Shown: positions 17,287-27,698, numbered from the stretch's first letter. The stretch is DNA of 64,000 nucleotides from Pseudomonas alloputida (GCF_021283545.2 NZ_CP128540.1:3383501-3447500); one strand, 5' to 3'. The notes: generated by a model not told the origin, from the letters alone. A program made the numbers and translations.

Positions 17287-18384
17287 TCAATGCCTGTGAC
17301 CAGGAGCGGAATGGTCGTGGTCATGGCCGTGGCTGTGCCCGCCGCCATGCTTGTGATTGCCATGATCATGGCCGCTGTGGTCGTGCCCGCTGTGGTCATG
17401 ACCGCTGTGATCGTGGCCGCTGTGGTCCTGACGCTCCGACGTGGGCTGCAAGCTGCAGACGTTCTCGTCGGTGCCCGAGTTCCAGTCGATCCCGACCGTG
17501 GCGTGTTCGATGCTGAATTGCTCTCGAAGCACCGCTTCGACGCGCTTGACCACGGCGCGTGCTTCCTCGTCCACGTTGGGGCGAACGTGCAGCGTGGCCA
17601 TCGTGCGCCCGGAGGTGAGCTGCCACACGTGAACGTGGCTGACGGCCGCCAGGCCCGGCACGGCGCCCATCAGGCCTTGCTCCACCTTCTCCGGCGAAGC
17701 ATCCTCCGGCGCGCCTTCCAGCAGGATGTGGATCGACTTGGCGAGCAGCTTCCATGCGCTGCGCAGGATCAGCGCCGCGACCAGGACCGACAGGATGGGA
17801 TCGATCGGCGTCCAGCCCGTGAGGTAGATGACGATCGCAGCGACGATGGCGCCGACCGAGCCGAGCAGGTCGCCCATCACGTGCAGGATGGCCCCCTTCA
17901 CGTTGACGTGATCGGTCTCTCCGCGGGTCATGATCCACAGCACGAGCACGTTCACCAGCAGGCCGAGCACGGCGACGATCATCATCGGGCCGGCCAGGAT
18001 CACGGGCGGCGCCTGCAGCCGCTCCCACGCCTCGTAGGCGATCCAAGCGACGATCGCGAACAGGGTCACGGCGTTCAGGAAACCGGCGATGACCTCGAAG
18101 CGCAGGTAGCCGAAGGTGCGCTTGCTGTCGGCCGCGCGGCGGCCGAACCGGAATGCTGCGTAGGCCAGTGCGAGCGCCGCGGCGTCGGTCAGCATGTGGC
18201 CCGCGTCGGCCAGCAAGGCCAGCGAGCCCGACAGCACGCCTCCGACGGCCTCCACGACCATGAAGCCGAAGATCAGGAAAAAGGACAGCAGGACCTTGCG
18301 CTCGTTGGCGCTGGTCACGGTCGGGGTGTGGTCATGATCATGGTCGTGATCGTGACCATGGTCATGTGCGTGGGATTGGGACAT
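17287..18384 (-). CDS. CDF-family divalent cation exporter with His-rich ends
   Basis: A 365-residue cation diffusion facilitator (CzcD/DmeF type) exporting Zn, Co or a similar ion against protons. Metal-site motifs HMLTDAAALA (TM2) and HVMGDLLGS (TM5) are intact and six transmembrane helices are predicted. The N-terminus is an HDHDH run, and after the cytosolic domain there is a long tail of repeated DHSGH units ending in HGGGHSHGHDHD. The tail suggests heavy metal buffering; the repeated DNA could expand or contract. Upstream lies a perfect ArsR-like palindrome. Confidence 0.9.
   Translation of the reverse strand: MSQSHAHDHGHDHDHDHDHTPTVTSANERKVLLSFFLIFGFMVVEAVGGVLSGSLALLADAGHMLTDAAALALAYAAFRFGRRAADSKRTFGYLRFEVIAGFLNAVTLFAIVAWIAYEAWERLQAPPVILAGPMMIVAVLGLLVNVLVLWIMTRGETDHVNVKGAILHVMGDLLGSVGAIVAAIVIYLTGWTPIDPILSVLVAALILRSAWKLLAKSIHILLEGAPEDASPEKVEQGLMGAVPGLAAVSHVHVWQLTSGRTMATLHVRPNVDEEARAVVKRVEAVLREQFSIEHATVGIDWNSGTDENVCSLQPTSERQDHSGHDHSGHDHSGHDHSGHDHGNHKHGGGHSHGHDHDHSAPGHRH
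17390..17432. repeat. Short tandem repeats coding (DHSGH) units in the CDF tail
   Basis: Four consecutive copies of a 12-base unit (GGACCACAGCGG-like on the coding strand, variable at wobble positions) encode Asp-His-Ser-Gly. The variation at third positions indicates that selection keeps the protein repeat. Copy number may vary between related elements. Confidence 0.6.
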
Positions 18385-18428
18385 GGGGCCTCGGGAAACT
18401 GGGTCTTTGACTGTGGCTCAAAATATAA

Positions 18429-18450
18429 CACATGAACATGTTTTCATGTG
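18429..18450. promoter_or_regulatory. Perfect ArsR-type palindrome upstream of the CDF gene
   Basis: CACATGAA, six bases, TTCATGTG: an eight-base perfect inverted repeat 44 bases upstream of the CDF start, next to an AT-rich TTATATTT stretch that could be the -10. ArsR/SmtB repressors bind such 12-2-12-like AT-rich dyads. The likely ligand is the ArsR product of 16866. Confidence 0.7.
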
Positions 18451-18579
18451 AATTGTTGTACACATTTGTGTTCGCGTCTCACCACGGCCGGGATGCCGCT
18501 CCGGGCAATTGCCTTAGCCTGGCTCGGCGACCATTCCCCCCGCCTGGCAAGCAGCCGTTGATCTAACATCCAGTGGCAG

Positions 18580-18598
18580 TATCCCCCCTGGGGGGATA
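18580..18598. promoter_or_regulatory. CsoR/RcnR-type G-tract operator before nreA
   Basis: TATCCCCCC T GGGGGGATA is a perfect 19-base palindrome 10 bases upstream of the regulator start. G/C tracts flanked by ATA are the hallmark of operators of the CsoR/RcnR/InrS family, so this should be an autoregulatory site controlling the nreA-nreB pair. Confidence 0.82.
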
Positions 18599-18608
18599 TG
18601 ATTTCAGC

Positions 18609-18866
18609 ATGGAAGACATGCATAAGCACACCACCCATCCCGACCTGGTGAAGCGGCTCAAGCGCGCCGAGGGGCATCTGCGGCACGTCATCGGGATGAT
18701 CGAAGGGGGAGAAACCTGCCTCGACATCGCCCGCCAGCTCGCGGCGGTGGAAAGCGCGGTGACGGCGGCCAAGCGCGTCCTGATCCACGACCACATCGAC
18801 CACTGCCTGTCCCATGACGAGGACTCCGTTCTGACCGAAATGAAGGCGCTGACCAAACTGCTCTGA
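18609..18866 (+). CDS. nreA: CsoR/RcnR-family nickel-type sensor (NreA-like)
   Basis: An 85-residue all-helical repressor. Candidate metal ligands are H5, C37, H62 and C66; the spacings 32, 25 and 4 equal those of the nickel sensor InrS (H21, C53, H78, C82), and C-H-C alone equals the copper sensor CsoR. The MFS gene that follows, with its His tail, favours nickel. The start is set at MEDMHKH because upstream codons run into the operator. Separated by nine bases from the transporter gene, so co-transcribed. Confidence 0.85.
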   Translation: MEDMHKHTTHPDLVKRLKRAEGHLRHVIGMIEGGETCLDIARQLAAVESAVTAAKRVLIHDHIDHCLSHDEDSVLTEMKALTKLL

Positions 18867-18875
18867 GGCCGTCCG

Positions 18876-20186
18876 ATGCTCTCCGTCCTGAATAACCGCA
18901 CCTACCGCCACCTGTTCACCGCCCAGGTGATCGCGCTCGTCGGCACCGGCCTGATGACGGTGGCGCTCGGCCTGCTGGCCTACGAGCTGGCCGGCGCGGA
19001 TGCAGGCGCGGTGCTCGGGACGGCGCTGGCCATCAAGATGCTGGCCTACGCGGGGGTCGCGCCGGTCGCGCAGGCCTTCGCCGACCGGCTCCCGCGGCGC
19101 TCGCTGCTCGTGGCGCTGGACCTCGTGCGAGCGGCCGTCGCGCTGTGCCTGCCCTTCGTCACCGAGGTCTGGCAGATCTACCTGCTGATCTTCGTTCTGC
19201 AGGCGGCATCCGCCGGCTTCACGCCGACCTTCCAGGCCACCATCCCGGACATCCTTCCCGACGAAGAGGACTACACGAAGGCGCTGTCGCTGTCCCGGCT
19301 GGCCTACGACCTGGAAAGCCTGATTTCCCCGATGCTGGCCGCCGCGCTGCTGACCGTCATCAGCTTTCACAACCTGTTCGCGGGAACGGTGCTCGGTTTC
19401 CTCGTTTCAGCCGCTCTCGTGGTCAGCGTGCGGTTGCCCACGTCCGTCCCCGGCCCGCGCCGCGGCATCTGGGAGCGAACGACGCGCGGCACGCGCATCT
19501 ACCTCGCCACGCCTCGCCTGCGGGGCCTGCTGGCGATCAGCCTGGCCGTCTCGGCGGCCGGCGCGATGGTGATCGTGAACACGGTGGTGCTCGTGAAGGC
19601 GCGTTTCGGCCTGGGCGAAGTCGAGGTGGCGTGGGCACTGGCGGCGTTCGGAGGCGGCTCGATGGTGGCCGCCTTCGTCTTGCCGTCCCTACTGGAGAAA
19701 GTAGCCGACCGACCCGCGATGCTCACCGGCGCCGCTGTCCTCGTCGTGGGCACGGCGATCGGCGCACTGCTGCCGAGCTATGCGCTGTTGCTGCCGCTGT
19801 GGCTGGTGATCGGCTTTGGCTACAGCGTGGCGCAGACGCCATCCGGCCGTCTTCTGCGCCGCTCGGCCCACGCCGAGGACCGTCCAGCGATCTTCGCGGC
19901 CCACTTCGCGCTGTCGCACGCCTGCTGGCTCATCTGCTACCCGCTGGCCGGACGCTTCGGCGCGGCCATGGGGCTGCAATCGACGTTCGTCGTCATGTCC
20001 TTGATCGGCCTAGCTGGCGTGGCGCTGGCGCTTCGGCTGTGGCCGGCCAGCGACCCGTCGGACTTGGCCCATGACCATCCGAACCTGTCGGCGGATCACC
20101 CCCACTTGCGTCAGCACGCGAACCAAGGCGGGCACCATCACGTGCTGGTCGTGGATGACTTGCACCGGATCTGGCCGAAAGGATAG
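18876..20186 (+). CDS. nreB: NreB-like MFS nickel exporter with His-rich C-terminus
   Basis: A 436-residue, about 12-helix major facilitator protein. After the last helix it ends in a cytosolic tail rich in His (AHDHPNLSADHPHLRQH, then GGHHH). NreB of Achromobacter has the same architecture and confers nickel resistance. The gene follows a CsoR/RcnR-type sensor with a G-tract operator, as in the known nre pair. Substrate nickel is therefore likely; cobalt cannot be excluded. Confidence 0.83.
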   Translation: MLSVLNNRTYRHLFTAQVIALVGTGLMTVALGLLAYELAGADAGAVLGTALAIKMLAYAGVAPVAQAFADRLPRRSLLVALDLVRAAVALCLPFVTEVWQIYLLIFVLQAASAGFTPTFQATIPDILPDEEDYTKALSLSRLAYDLESLISPMLAAALLTVISFHNLFAGTVLGFLVSAALVVSVRLPTSVPGPRRGIWERTTRGTRIYLATPRLRGLLAISLAVSAAGAMVIVNTVVLVKARFGLGEVEVAWALAAFGGGSMVAAFVLPSLLEKVADRPAMLTGAAVLVVGTAIGALLPSYALLLPLWLVIGFGYSVAQTPSGRLLRRSAHAEDRPAIFAAHFALSHACWLICYPLAGRFGAAMGLQSTFVVMSLIGLAGVALALRLWPASDPSDLAHDHPNLSADHPHLRQHANQGGHHHVLVVDDLHRIWPKG

Positions 20187-20224
20187 GCCTCACGGGACGC
20201 GGTAAGGGCTGTTTCGCACCAAGG

Positions 20225-20581
20225 CTAGTCGTCGCTGTTGTCCTCAACGATGTGGATGGCCATGTCCAGCAGCACCTGGCTCACGTGCTTGTCCGCTACC
20301 TCATAGAAGATCTGCTTGGACTGGCGCGCGCCCTTGACCAGACGGGCTCCACGCAACAGTCGAAGGTGATGGCTGACCAACGACTGCGAGAGTTCGACGG
20401 CTTCCGCGATGTCGCTTACCGACGTGGACCCCTTCATGCAGCACAGCATGACCTTGAGCCGCGACGGATCGCCCAGGAGCCGGAAAGTCTCGGCCAGGAT
20501 GGTCACGTCATTCTGTGACAGGGAGGCCAGATCGGTGCTTGGGCCCTTCGGTGGGGCACTGGCTGGTTTGCGTGGAGTCAT
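20225..20581 (-). CDS. ArsR/SmtB-family metal sensor (copy 2)
   Basis: A 118-residue paralogue of the repressor at 16866, nearly identical through the helix-turn-helix (ELSQSLVSHHLRLLRGARLVK). The alpha-5 zinc/cobalt site is intact: D97-x-H99-x10-H110-x2-E113. It is convergent with nreB and divergent from copA. No exporter follows it on the same strand, so its target is probably elsewhere in the island. A CGAAC-N4-GTTCG dyad at 20602-20615 lies in its upstream region. Confidence 0.9.
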   Translation of the reverse strand: MTPRKPASAPPKGPSTDLASLSQNDVTILAETFRLLGDPSRLKVMLCCMKGSTSVSDIAEAVELSQSLVSHHLRLLRGARLVKGARQSKQIFYEVADKHVSQVLLDMAIHIVEDNSDD

Positions 20582-20754
20582 CTCTCAAAAATTCCTACCC
20601 TCGAACGGCTGTTCGTGCCCTTCAGGATCAACGAGGCTGCGACCGCTTGAGCGCGCGCACAGCCCGGGACCAGGGCGAGCCTGGCGACCAAGGCCCCTCG
20701 TTTCCCCCGTGCGCCGGGCCATTTCTGAAACCTGACAGTACCCGAAAAAAGCGC

Positions 20755-20785
20755 TTGACCTTCCCACGATGGTAAACCCTAAGCT
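20755..20785 (+). promoter_or_regulatory. CueR-type promoter of copA
   Basis: TTGACC (20755-20760), a 19-base spacer TTCCCACGATGGTAAACCC, and TAAGCT (20780-20785). The long spacer and the dyad around it are what CueR needs to activate. The next ATG suitable for copA is 35 bases downstream. CueR is encoded two genes later in the same direction. Confidence 0.88.
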
Positions 20786-20819
20786 CCCCCATGTCGAATA
20801 TCAACTATGGGAAACAACC

Positions 20820-23315
<2,496 letters not shown>

Positions 23316-23330
23316 GAAAGGAGGAACACC

Positions 23331-23810
23331 ATGAACATCGGTGAAGCATCCAAGGCCTCGAAGGTCTCGGCCAAGATGATCCGCTACTACGAGCAGATCG
23401 GCTTGATTCCCCCGGCCGACCGGAACGATTCGGGCTACCGCGCCTATAGCCAGGACGACGTACACCGGCTGCACTTCATCCGGCGTGCGCGCGACCTCGG
23501 CTTCTCGGTGGCCGAGATCACGGACCTGCTGGGACTGTGGAACGACAAGTCGCGCCGGAGTGCCGACGTCAAGCGCCTGGCGCAGCAGCACATCTCCGAG
23601 CTGGACCGGCGCATCGCGAGCATGTTGGAGATGGCCGAGACGCTCAAGGCGCTGATCCGGTGCTGCGCCGGCGACGAACGGCCCGACTGCCCGATCCTGC
23701 ACACGCTGGAGCAACTCGATACCAGCGACGACGAGCCCGAAGCGCGCACCGGCGCCGTGCCACGGCGTGCAAGTGGCAACGCAGCGGCAAAGAAGCCGCG
23801 TGCGCACTGA
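23331..23810 (+). CDS. cueR: Copper-responsive regulator CueR
   Basis: A 159-residue MerR-family activator. The helix-turn-helix is MNIGEASKASKVSAKMIRYYE. The Cu(I) loop C112-AGDERPD-C120 has exactly the cysteine numbering of E. coli CueR, and position 77 is Ser, which marks monovalent-metal sensors. An AAAGGAGG ribosome site precedes the ATG. The C-terminus is longer than usual (Ala/Lys-rich). Co-transcribed with copA, 15 bases apart; expected to act at the four 19-base-spacer promoters of the island. Confidence 0.94.
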   Translation: MNIGEASKASKVSAKMIRYYEQIGLIPPADRNDSGYRAYSQDDVHRLHFIRRARDLGFSVAEITDLLGLWNDKSRRSADVKRLAQQHISELDRRIASMLEMAETLKALIRCCAGDERPDCPILHTLEQLDTSDDEPEARTGAVPRRASGNAAAKKPRAH

Positions 23811-23826
23811 GCAGCCGGGAGAGACC

Positions 23827-24165
23827 ATGCCCAAGATCACCGTCTTGCCCCATCCTGAACTGGCGCCCGAGGGCGCCGAGCTGAACGTGCCGGTCGGCAC
23901 CTCGATCTGCGAGGCGCTGCTAGACAACGGCATCGAGATCGAACATGCCTGCGACATGAGCTGTGCCTGCACGACCTGCCACTGCATCGTGCGCAAGGGA
24001 TTCGATTCCCTCAACGAGGTCGAGGAGTGCGAGGACGACCTGCTTGACCGGGCCTGGGGGCTAGAGGCGCAATCGCGCCTGAGCTGCCAGGCCATCGTGG
24101 CGAACGAGGACCTGACCGTCGAGATCCCGAAGTACACGATCAACCATGCCAAGGAGAACCACTAG
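23827..24165 (+). CDS. fdx: Isc-type [2Fe-2S] ferredoxin
   Basis: A 112-residue adrenodoxin-type ferredoxin. Cluster ligands C42, C48, C51 and C87 match E. coli Fdx by position, within CDMSCACTTCHC. Isc ferredoxin supplies electrons for Fe-S cluster assembly. It follows cueR by 16 bases in the copper operon, with no other isc gene nearby. Copper destroys Fe-S clusters, so an extra copy here may support cluster repair; that link is inference. Confidence 0.92.
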   Translation: MPKITVLPHPELAPEGAELNVPVGTSICEALLDNGIEIEHACDMSCACTTCHCIVRKGFDSLNEVEECEDDLLDRAWGLEAQSRLSCQAIVANEDLTVEIPKYTINHAKENH

Positions 24166-24382
24166 GACCCAGCGTGCCGCCGCGGGCGCGCCGGCCTGCG
24201 GCGGGGTTGCTCTGGCAGACGGAGGACTGACGGCGTTGCAGCCTGACGACCGCCCCGGGAGCCAGATGCCTACACCCCCTTGCACCACCGCCGGTTAGGC
24301 TGGAAATGTCGTCAAAGTCCTTCAATCCGTGATAGTCGGCGCTGCGGCCGGCCCATGAAAAGTCCCACAGGAGAAGTCCAGC

Positions 24383-25141
24383 ATGTCTGCGCCCAAACAA
24401 GCCACGCTCTACCGGATGGTCATGCCCGGCCATACCTGCCCCTACGGGCTGAAGTCGCTCGATCTGCTCAACCGCAAGGGCTACGAGGTCGAGGACAAAC
24501 ACTTGGCGAGCCGCGAGCAGACGGATGCGTTCAAGAAGGAGCATGGCGTCGAGACCACGCCCCAGGTCTTCATAAACGGGCGGCGCGTGGGCGGCTACGA
24601 CGACCTGCGCAAATTCTTCGGCATGTCCGTGAAGGACAAGAACGCCGTGACCTACACCCCTGTGATCGCGCTGTTCGCCATGGCGGCCGCGATGGCGCTG
24701 GCGGCGAGCTGGGCGGCCTTCGGCCAGCTCTGGAGCATTCAGGCGGCAGAGTGGTTCGTGGCCTTTGCCATGTGTCTCCTGGCGCTGCAGAAGCTCAAGG
24801 ACGTGGACGGCTTCGCGACGATGTTCCTCAACTACGACCTGCTGGCCAAGCGCTGGGTTCGGTATGCCTATTTCTACCCGTTCGCGGAGGCCATCGCAGG
24901 CGTCCTGATGGTCGCGGGCGTGGGGATGTGGGTGTCGATTCCGTTGGCGCTGTTCATCGGGACCGTCGGGGCCGTGTCGGTTTTCAAGGCGGTCTATGTC
25001 GATCGCCGGGAACTCAAGTGCGCCTGTGTGGGCGGGGACAGCAACGTGCCGCTGGGCTTCGTGTCCCTGACCGAGAACCTGATGATGGTGGCGATGGCCC
25101 TGTGGATGTGGGCCAAGGTCGCCTACCTTGGGATGCACTGA
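24383..25141 (+). CDS. Glutaredoxin-MauE/DoxX fusion membrane protein
   Basis: A 252-residue two-part protein. Residues 7-80 are a glutaredoxin domain with CPYG at 19-22 and the TTPQVFINGRRVGGYDDL segment. Residues 90-250 hold four or so hydrophobic helices of the MauE/DoxX redox-membrane family, with a CAC segment (KCACVGG) near the last helix. Such proteins are thought to pass thiol reducing power across the membrane. An AGGAG site precedes the ATG. Its place after copA-cueR-fdx suggests thiol protection under copper stress. Confidence 0.85.
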   Translation: MSAPKQATLYRMVMPGHTCPYGLKSLDLLNRKGYEVEDKHLASREQTDAFKKEHGVETTPQVFINGRRVGGYDDLRKFFGMSVKDKNAVTYTPVIALFAMAAAMALAASWAAFGQLWSIQAAEWFVAFAMCLLALQKLKDVDGFATMFLNYDLLAKRWVRYAYFYPFAEAIAGVLMVAGVGMWVSIPLALFIGTVGAVSVFKAVYVDRRELKCACVGGDSNVPLGFVSLTENLMMVAMALWMWAKVAYLGMH

Positions 25142-25215
25142 GCGCCGCGCCAGGTACGGCGCAGCGCACGTGCTCGCATCGGCCGTCCTGTGTGCAGGCC
25201 GGCCACGACGCGGTG

Positions 25216-25410
25216 TTACTGCGCGCGCGGCGGGAAGCCAGCTTCGCTCAGGGCCGCGGCGATCTGCTCTTGCGAGGCCGAGGTCTGGACCTCGACACGG
25301 CGGGTCGGCGGGTCCGTGACGATCTTGGCGTTGGGGTCGATCGTTTGGATCGTTTTCGTAACGGTGCGGGCGCAGCCGCCGCAGGTCATGTCTTCGAGAT
25401 GGAATTGCAT
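25216..25410 (-). CDS. CopZ-like heavy-metal-associated domain protein
   Basis: A 64-residue single HMA domain with MTCGGC at 8-13, the Cu(I)-binding pair, and a beta-alpha-beta-beta-alpha pattern. Cytosolic carrier that would hand Cu(I) to the CopA metal domains or to CueR. Its promoter (25441-25471) has the same 19-base spacer as copA, which supports copper induction. It is transcribed convergently with the glutaredoxin-MauE gene. Confidence 0.92.
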   Translation of the reverse strand: MQFHLEDMTCGGCARTVTKTIQTIDPNAKIVTDPPTRRVEVQTSASQEQIAAALSEAGFPPRAQ

Positions 25411-25440
25411 GGAAAACTCCTTTCGGGTTGGGGTGTTTGA

Positions 25441-25471
25441 AGTCTGGTCCTTGCCACGGTTGGAAGGTCAA
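25441..25471 (-). promoter_or_regulatory. CueR-type promoter of the CopZ-like gene
   Basis: On the minus strand TTGACC (25471-25466), a 19-base spacer starting TTCCAACCGTGG, and CAGACT (25446-25441). The first half of the dyad equals that in front of the DUF305 operon. Confidence 0.78.
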
Positions 25472-25797
25472 GCGCTATTTGCATCCCCGCTACACCAATC
25501 GGCCGAATGCTCATAGGGCAAGGCCGTGGTGCTCTTTACCCGATCCAGCACGAAGCTTGTCTTGCAGTCCTGCACGCTGGGGTGCTTGAGCAGCGTGTCG
25601 AGCACGAAGCGAGAGTAGTGAGCCATGTTCCTGACGACCACCCGCAGCAGATAGTCCATGTCGCCGGTCAGCGCATGGCATTCCACGACCTCCGGCCATT
25701 TCTGGACCGACGCGCGGAACACGTCCATGGGATTGCGCTTGTGCGAGTCGGAGTGCTTTTCGAGACGCACGTTCAGGTAGGCCGTGAGCGTGAGGCC
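25468..25797 (-). pseudogene. 5'-truncated Lrp/AsnC-family regulator
   Basis: The frame reads as the C-terminal RAM domain of an Lrp/AsnC regulator ([19 protein letters not shown], then DVFRASVQKWPEVVECHAL and LLKHPSVQDCKTSFVLDRVK). The N-terminal helix-turn-helix is absent; upstream of GLTLTAY the frame reads unrelated sequence that belongs antisense to an hpd fragment. Without a DNA-binding domain it cannot act as a regulator. The stop and the 3' end are intact. Confidence 0.85.
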
Positions 25798-25798
25798 G

Positions 25799-25957
25799 AT
25801 CTTCTCCGAGCCGCTGCTCGGCCCGGTGTTCTTCGAGTTCATCGAGCGCAAGGGCAACTACCGCGAGGGCTTCGGCGAAGGTAACTTCGGTGCCTTGTTC
25901 GAGTCGATGGAGCGCGACCAGATCAACCGCGGCGCGCTGGAAATCAACCCAGCCTGA
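25799..25957 (+). pseudogene. hpd: 3' remnant of 4-hydroxyphenylpyruvate dioxygenase gene
   Basis: The plus strand encodes [20 protein letters not shown] followed by [19 protein letters not shown] and a stop at 25955. This is the C-terminus of HPPD, including the conserved iron-ligand Glu of FFEFIER and the GFGEGNFxALFES helix. About 300 upstream codons are missing. It directly abuts the truncated lrp gene, with both genes cut on their 5' sides. Confidence 0.85.
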
Positions 25958-26243
25958 TTCGGGCTTTCCCCCTGAAGGCATAGCACCTTCCGCATCTCGC
26001 GAGCCCCGGTGGGGCTCGCACTATTTTGGCAAGCGGCCTCCACGATGCCCATTGGCCCTCGTGCAGCTTGCACCATTCATCTCCTCACAATCGAACATCA
26101 CCACGGCACGGTGCAGGCTTCTTTGACTAATATATGAACACATGTATAATTGTTTATTCAATATTTGGCCTCAGCTCGACTGGTGCTACAGCAGGCGTGC
26201 ATCTCGTCCCCCGAATCAACATGGATCATGGAAGGACAAGACT
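25958..26243 (+). promoter_or_regulatory. AT-rich leader with promoter before the ICE lysR gene
   Basis: TTGACT (26123-26128), 16 bases, TATAAT (26145-26150) is the best sigma70 promoter in the ICE half. It would start a transcript about 85 bases before the lysR ATG. The spacer holds ATATGAACACATGTAT, half of which matches the ArsR-like dyads upstream of the MFS and CDF genes. The rest of this gap shows nothing recognisable. Confidence 0.6.
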
Positions 26244-27188
26244 ATGGAACTTCGTCACTTGCGCTGCTTCATTGCGGTTGCTGAGGAACTCCATTTCGCC
26301 CGCGCTGCCGAGCGGCTGCACATCGAGCAGTCTCCACTGTCACGGGCCATCAAGGAACTGGAAGAAGAACTGGGCGTGATGCTGTTTGCCCGCACCACGC
26401 GCAGCACTCGGCTGACCCGTGCGGGCGAGCTGTTTCTGGAGCACGTGCGCCGCGTGCTCTCCGCCTTGGAGCAGGCACGCGATAGCGTGAAAGCGGCAGC
26501 AAACGGTTTTCATGGCCAGTTGCGCGTGGCATTGTCCGACGGCATCACGCCGTCGCGCCTTTCTGCGTTGCTCGTACTTTGCCGCCAGGAAGAACCCGAG
26601 GTCGAAATCCGGTTCTTCGAGGTGCCCCTATCGCAACAGATCAAGGGGCTGCATAGCGATCTGTATGACGTAGGGTTTGCTCAATCCGACGAAGTGGGCG
26701 ACGGTATCGTCGCCACGCCCGCATGGAGCGATGCGCTGATGGTGGCCGTGCCAGCTCGGCATCCGCTTCTGGCCCACAAGCGCATCCCCTTGGATGAGTT
26801 GCTTCGCTATCCACTGGTTCTGTGCGATCCACAGGCATGTGAGGGCCATGCCAAGCAAGTTGAACGGGTGTTGCGCCGTGCGGATGTGGAGCCACTGATT
26901 GCAGAGAGGGTTTCGTCCACCGACCTGATGATGGCCCTAGTCTCGGCCGGTTTTGCGCTCGGCCTAGCAGGCAGTGCACACATTGCCGCCAGCCGTGAGC
27001 CGGGTGTAGTGGCCCGGCCGCTAGCTTCGCGCGTGTCGCCCCTCACGACCTATCTGTTGCGGCTGGACGGAGATCCGTCCGACGAGTTGGCGCGGTTTAT
27101 TGAGCGCGCACAGGCCATCGAACAGCCGGAAACCCCCAGGCCCATACGAGGCCGTAATCCCGATCACCCGGAGGAACTGACGCCATGA
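26244..27188 (+). CDS. LysR-family regulator, ICE backbone
   Basis: A 314-residue LysR regulator. The N-terminal helix-turn-helix (MELRHLRCFIAVAEELHFARAAERL, then QSPLSRAIKELEEELG) is complete and the effector-binding half follows. The ATG at 26244 fits the LysR start; upstream codons do not. Tn4371-like elements carry such a gene between cargo and traG. Its stop overlaps the eexN-like start. It may control transfer genes or simply be long-associated; no target site is evident. Confidence 0.88.
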   Translation: MELRHLRCFIAVAEELHFARAAERLHIEQSPLSRAIKELEEELGVMLFARTTRSTRLTRAGELFLEHVRRVLSALEQARDSVKAAANGFHGQLRVALSDGITPSRLSALLVLCRQEEPEVEIRFFEVPLSQQIKGLHSDLYDVGFAQSDEVGDGIVATPAWSDALMVAVPARHPLLAHKRIPLDELLRYPLVLCDPQACEGHAKQVERVLRRADVEPLIAERVSSTDLMMALVSAGFALGLAGSAHIAASREPGVVARPLASRVSPLTTYLLRLDGDPSDELARFIERAQAIEQPETPRPIRGRNPDHPEELTP

Positions 27189-27463
27189 AGAAGATCATCC
27201 CATTCTTGCTGGTTGCCGTGTTGACTGCCTGCGGCCAGTCCGATGGGCCACAGAAGTCCGCCGGTTCCGCAGCCAACATCCCGACAGTGGAAGAGCTGGC
27301 GGCCAACCCCGAACGGCTCAAGGAACTGCGCCAGCAGTGCAAGACCGACCGCCCCAAGCTGGGCGACGTGTTGTGCAACCGGGTGGCCGAGGCCACGCGC
27401 AAGCGGTTCTATGGCGACGGGGAAACGCCCTACACACCGCCGAAGGAGCCGCCTAAGTTTTGA
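27185..27463 (+). CDS. EexN-family entry-exclusion lipoprotein
   Basis: A 92-residue lipoprotein with signal peptide and lipobox LTAC (C17). The body carries VEELAANPERLKELRQQCK and the VLCNRVAEATRKRFYG helix, with the two Cys typical of EexN proteins. Such proteins block entry of a second copy of the same conjugative element. Overlaps lysR by four bases. A second protein of the same pattern lies within the trb operon at 35062. Confidence 0.85.
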   Translation: MKKIIPFLLVAVLTACGQSDGPQKSAGSAANIPTVEELAANPERLKELRQQCKTDRPKLGDVLCNRVAEATRKRFYGDGETPYTPPKEPPKF

Positions 27464-27635
27464 TCGTGGCCGCTTCGCCACGAATATTGGATTTCCTGAC
27501 CGACACGCCGCAACGCGCCTGCGCTTGCGACGTTTTTCGTTGGCTCGCCACCGCGCTAATTCTTTCTTTTTGCTCGATCTTTCTGCTTAAAACGGTCTTT
27601 GACCGGCACTGACGCGGCACCGATCCTGACGCCTC

Positions 27636-27659
27636 CGGCACGTCCTTGTGCCGCTTTTT
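27636..27659 (+). terminator. Rho-independent terminator upstream of traG
   Basis: CGGCAC, six-base loop, GTGCCG, then CTTTTT. It ends transcription from lysR-eexN or acts as an attenuator for traG, whose start is 40 bases further on. A weaker hairpin (TCGTGGC/GCCACGA, 27464-27483) directly follows the eexN stop. Between them the 150-base gap shows no clear gene. Confidence 0.65.
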
Positions 27660-27698
27660 CCATGAGGAATCGGCGCAGGAGAAATCGGAGGCCAGGTC

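Noticed and set aside
26134..26379. Small frame starting at 26134 before the ICE lysR
   Set aside because: It lies in the promoter leader and runs into lysR out of frame; no ribosome site.
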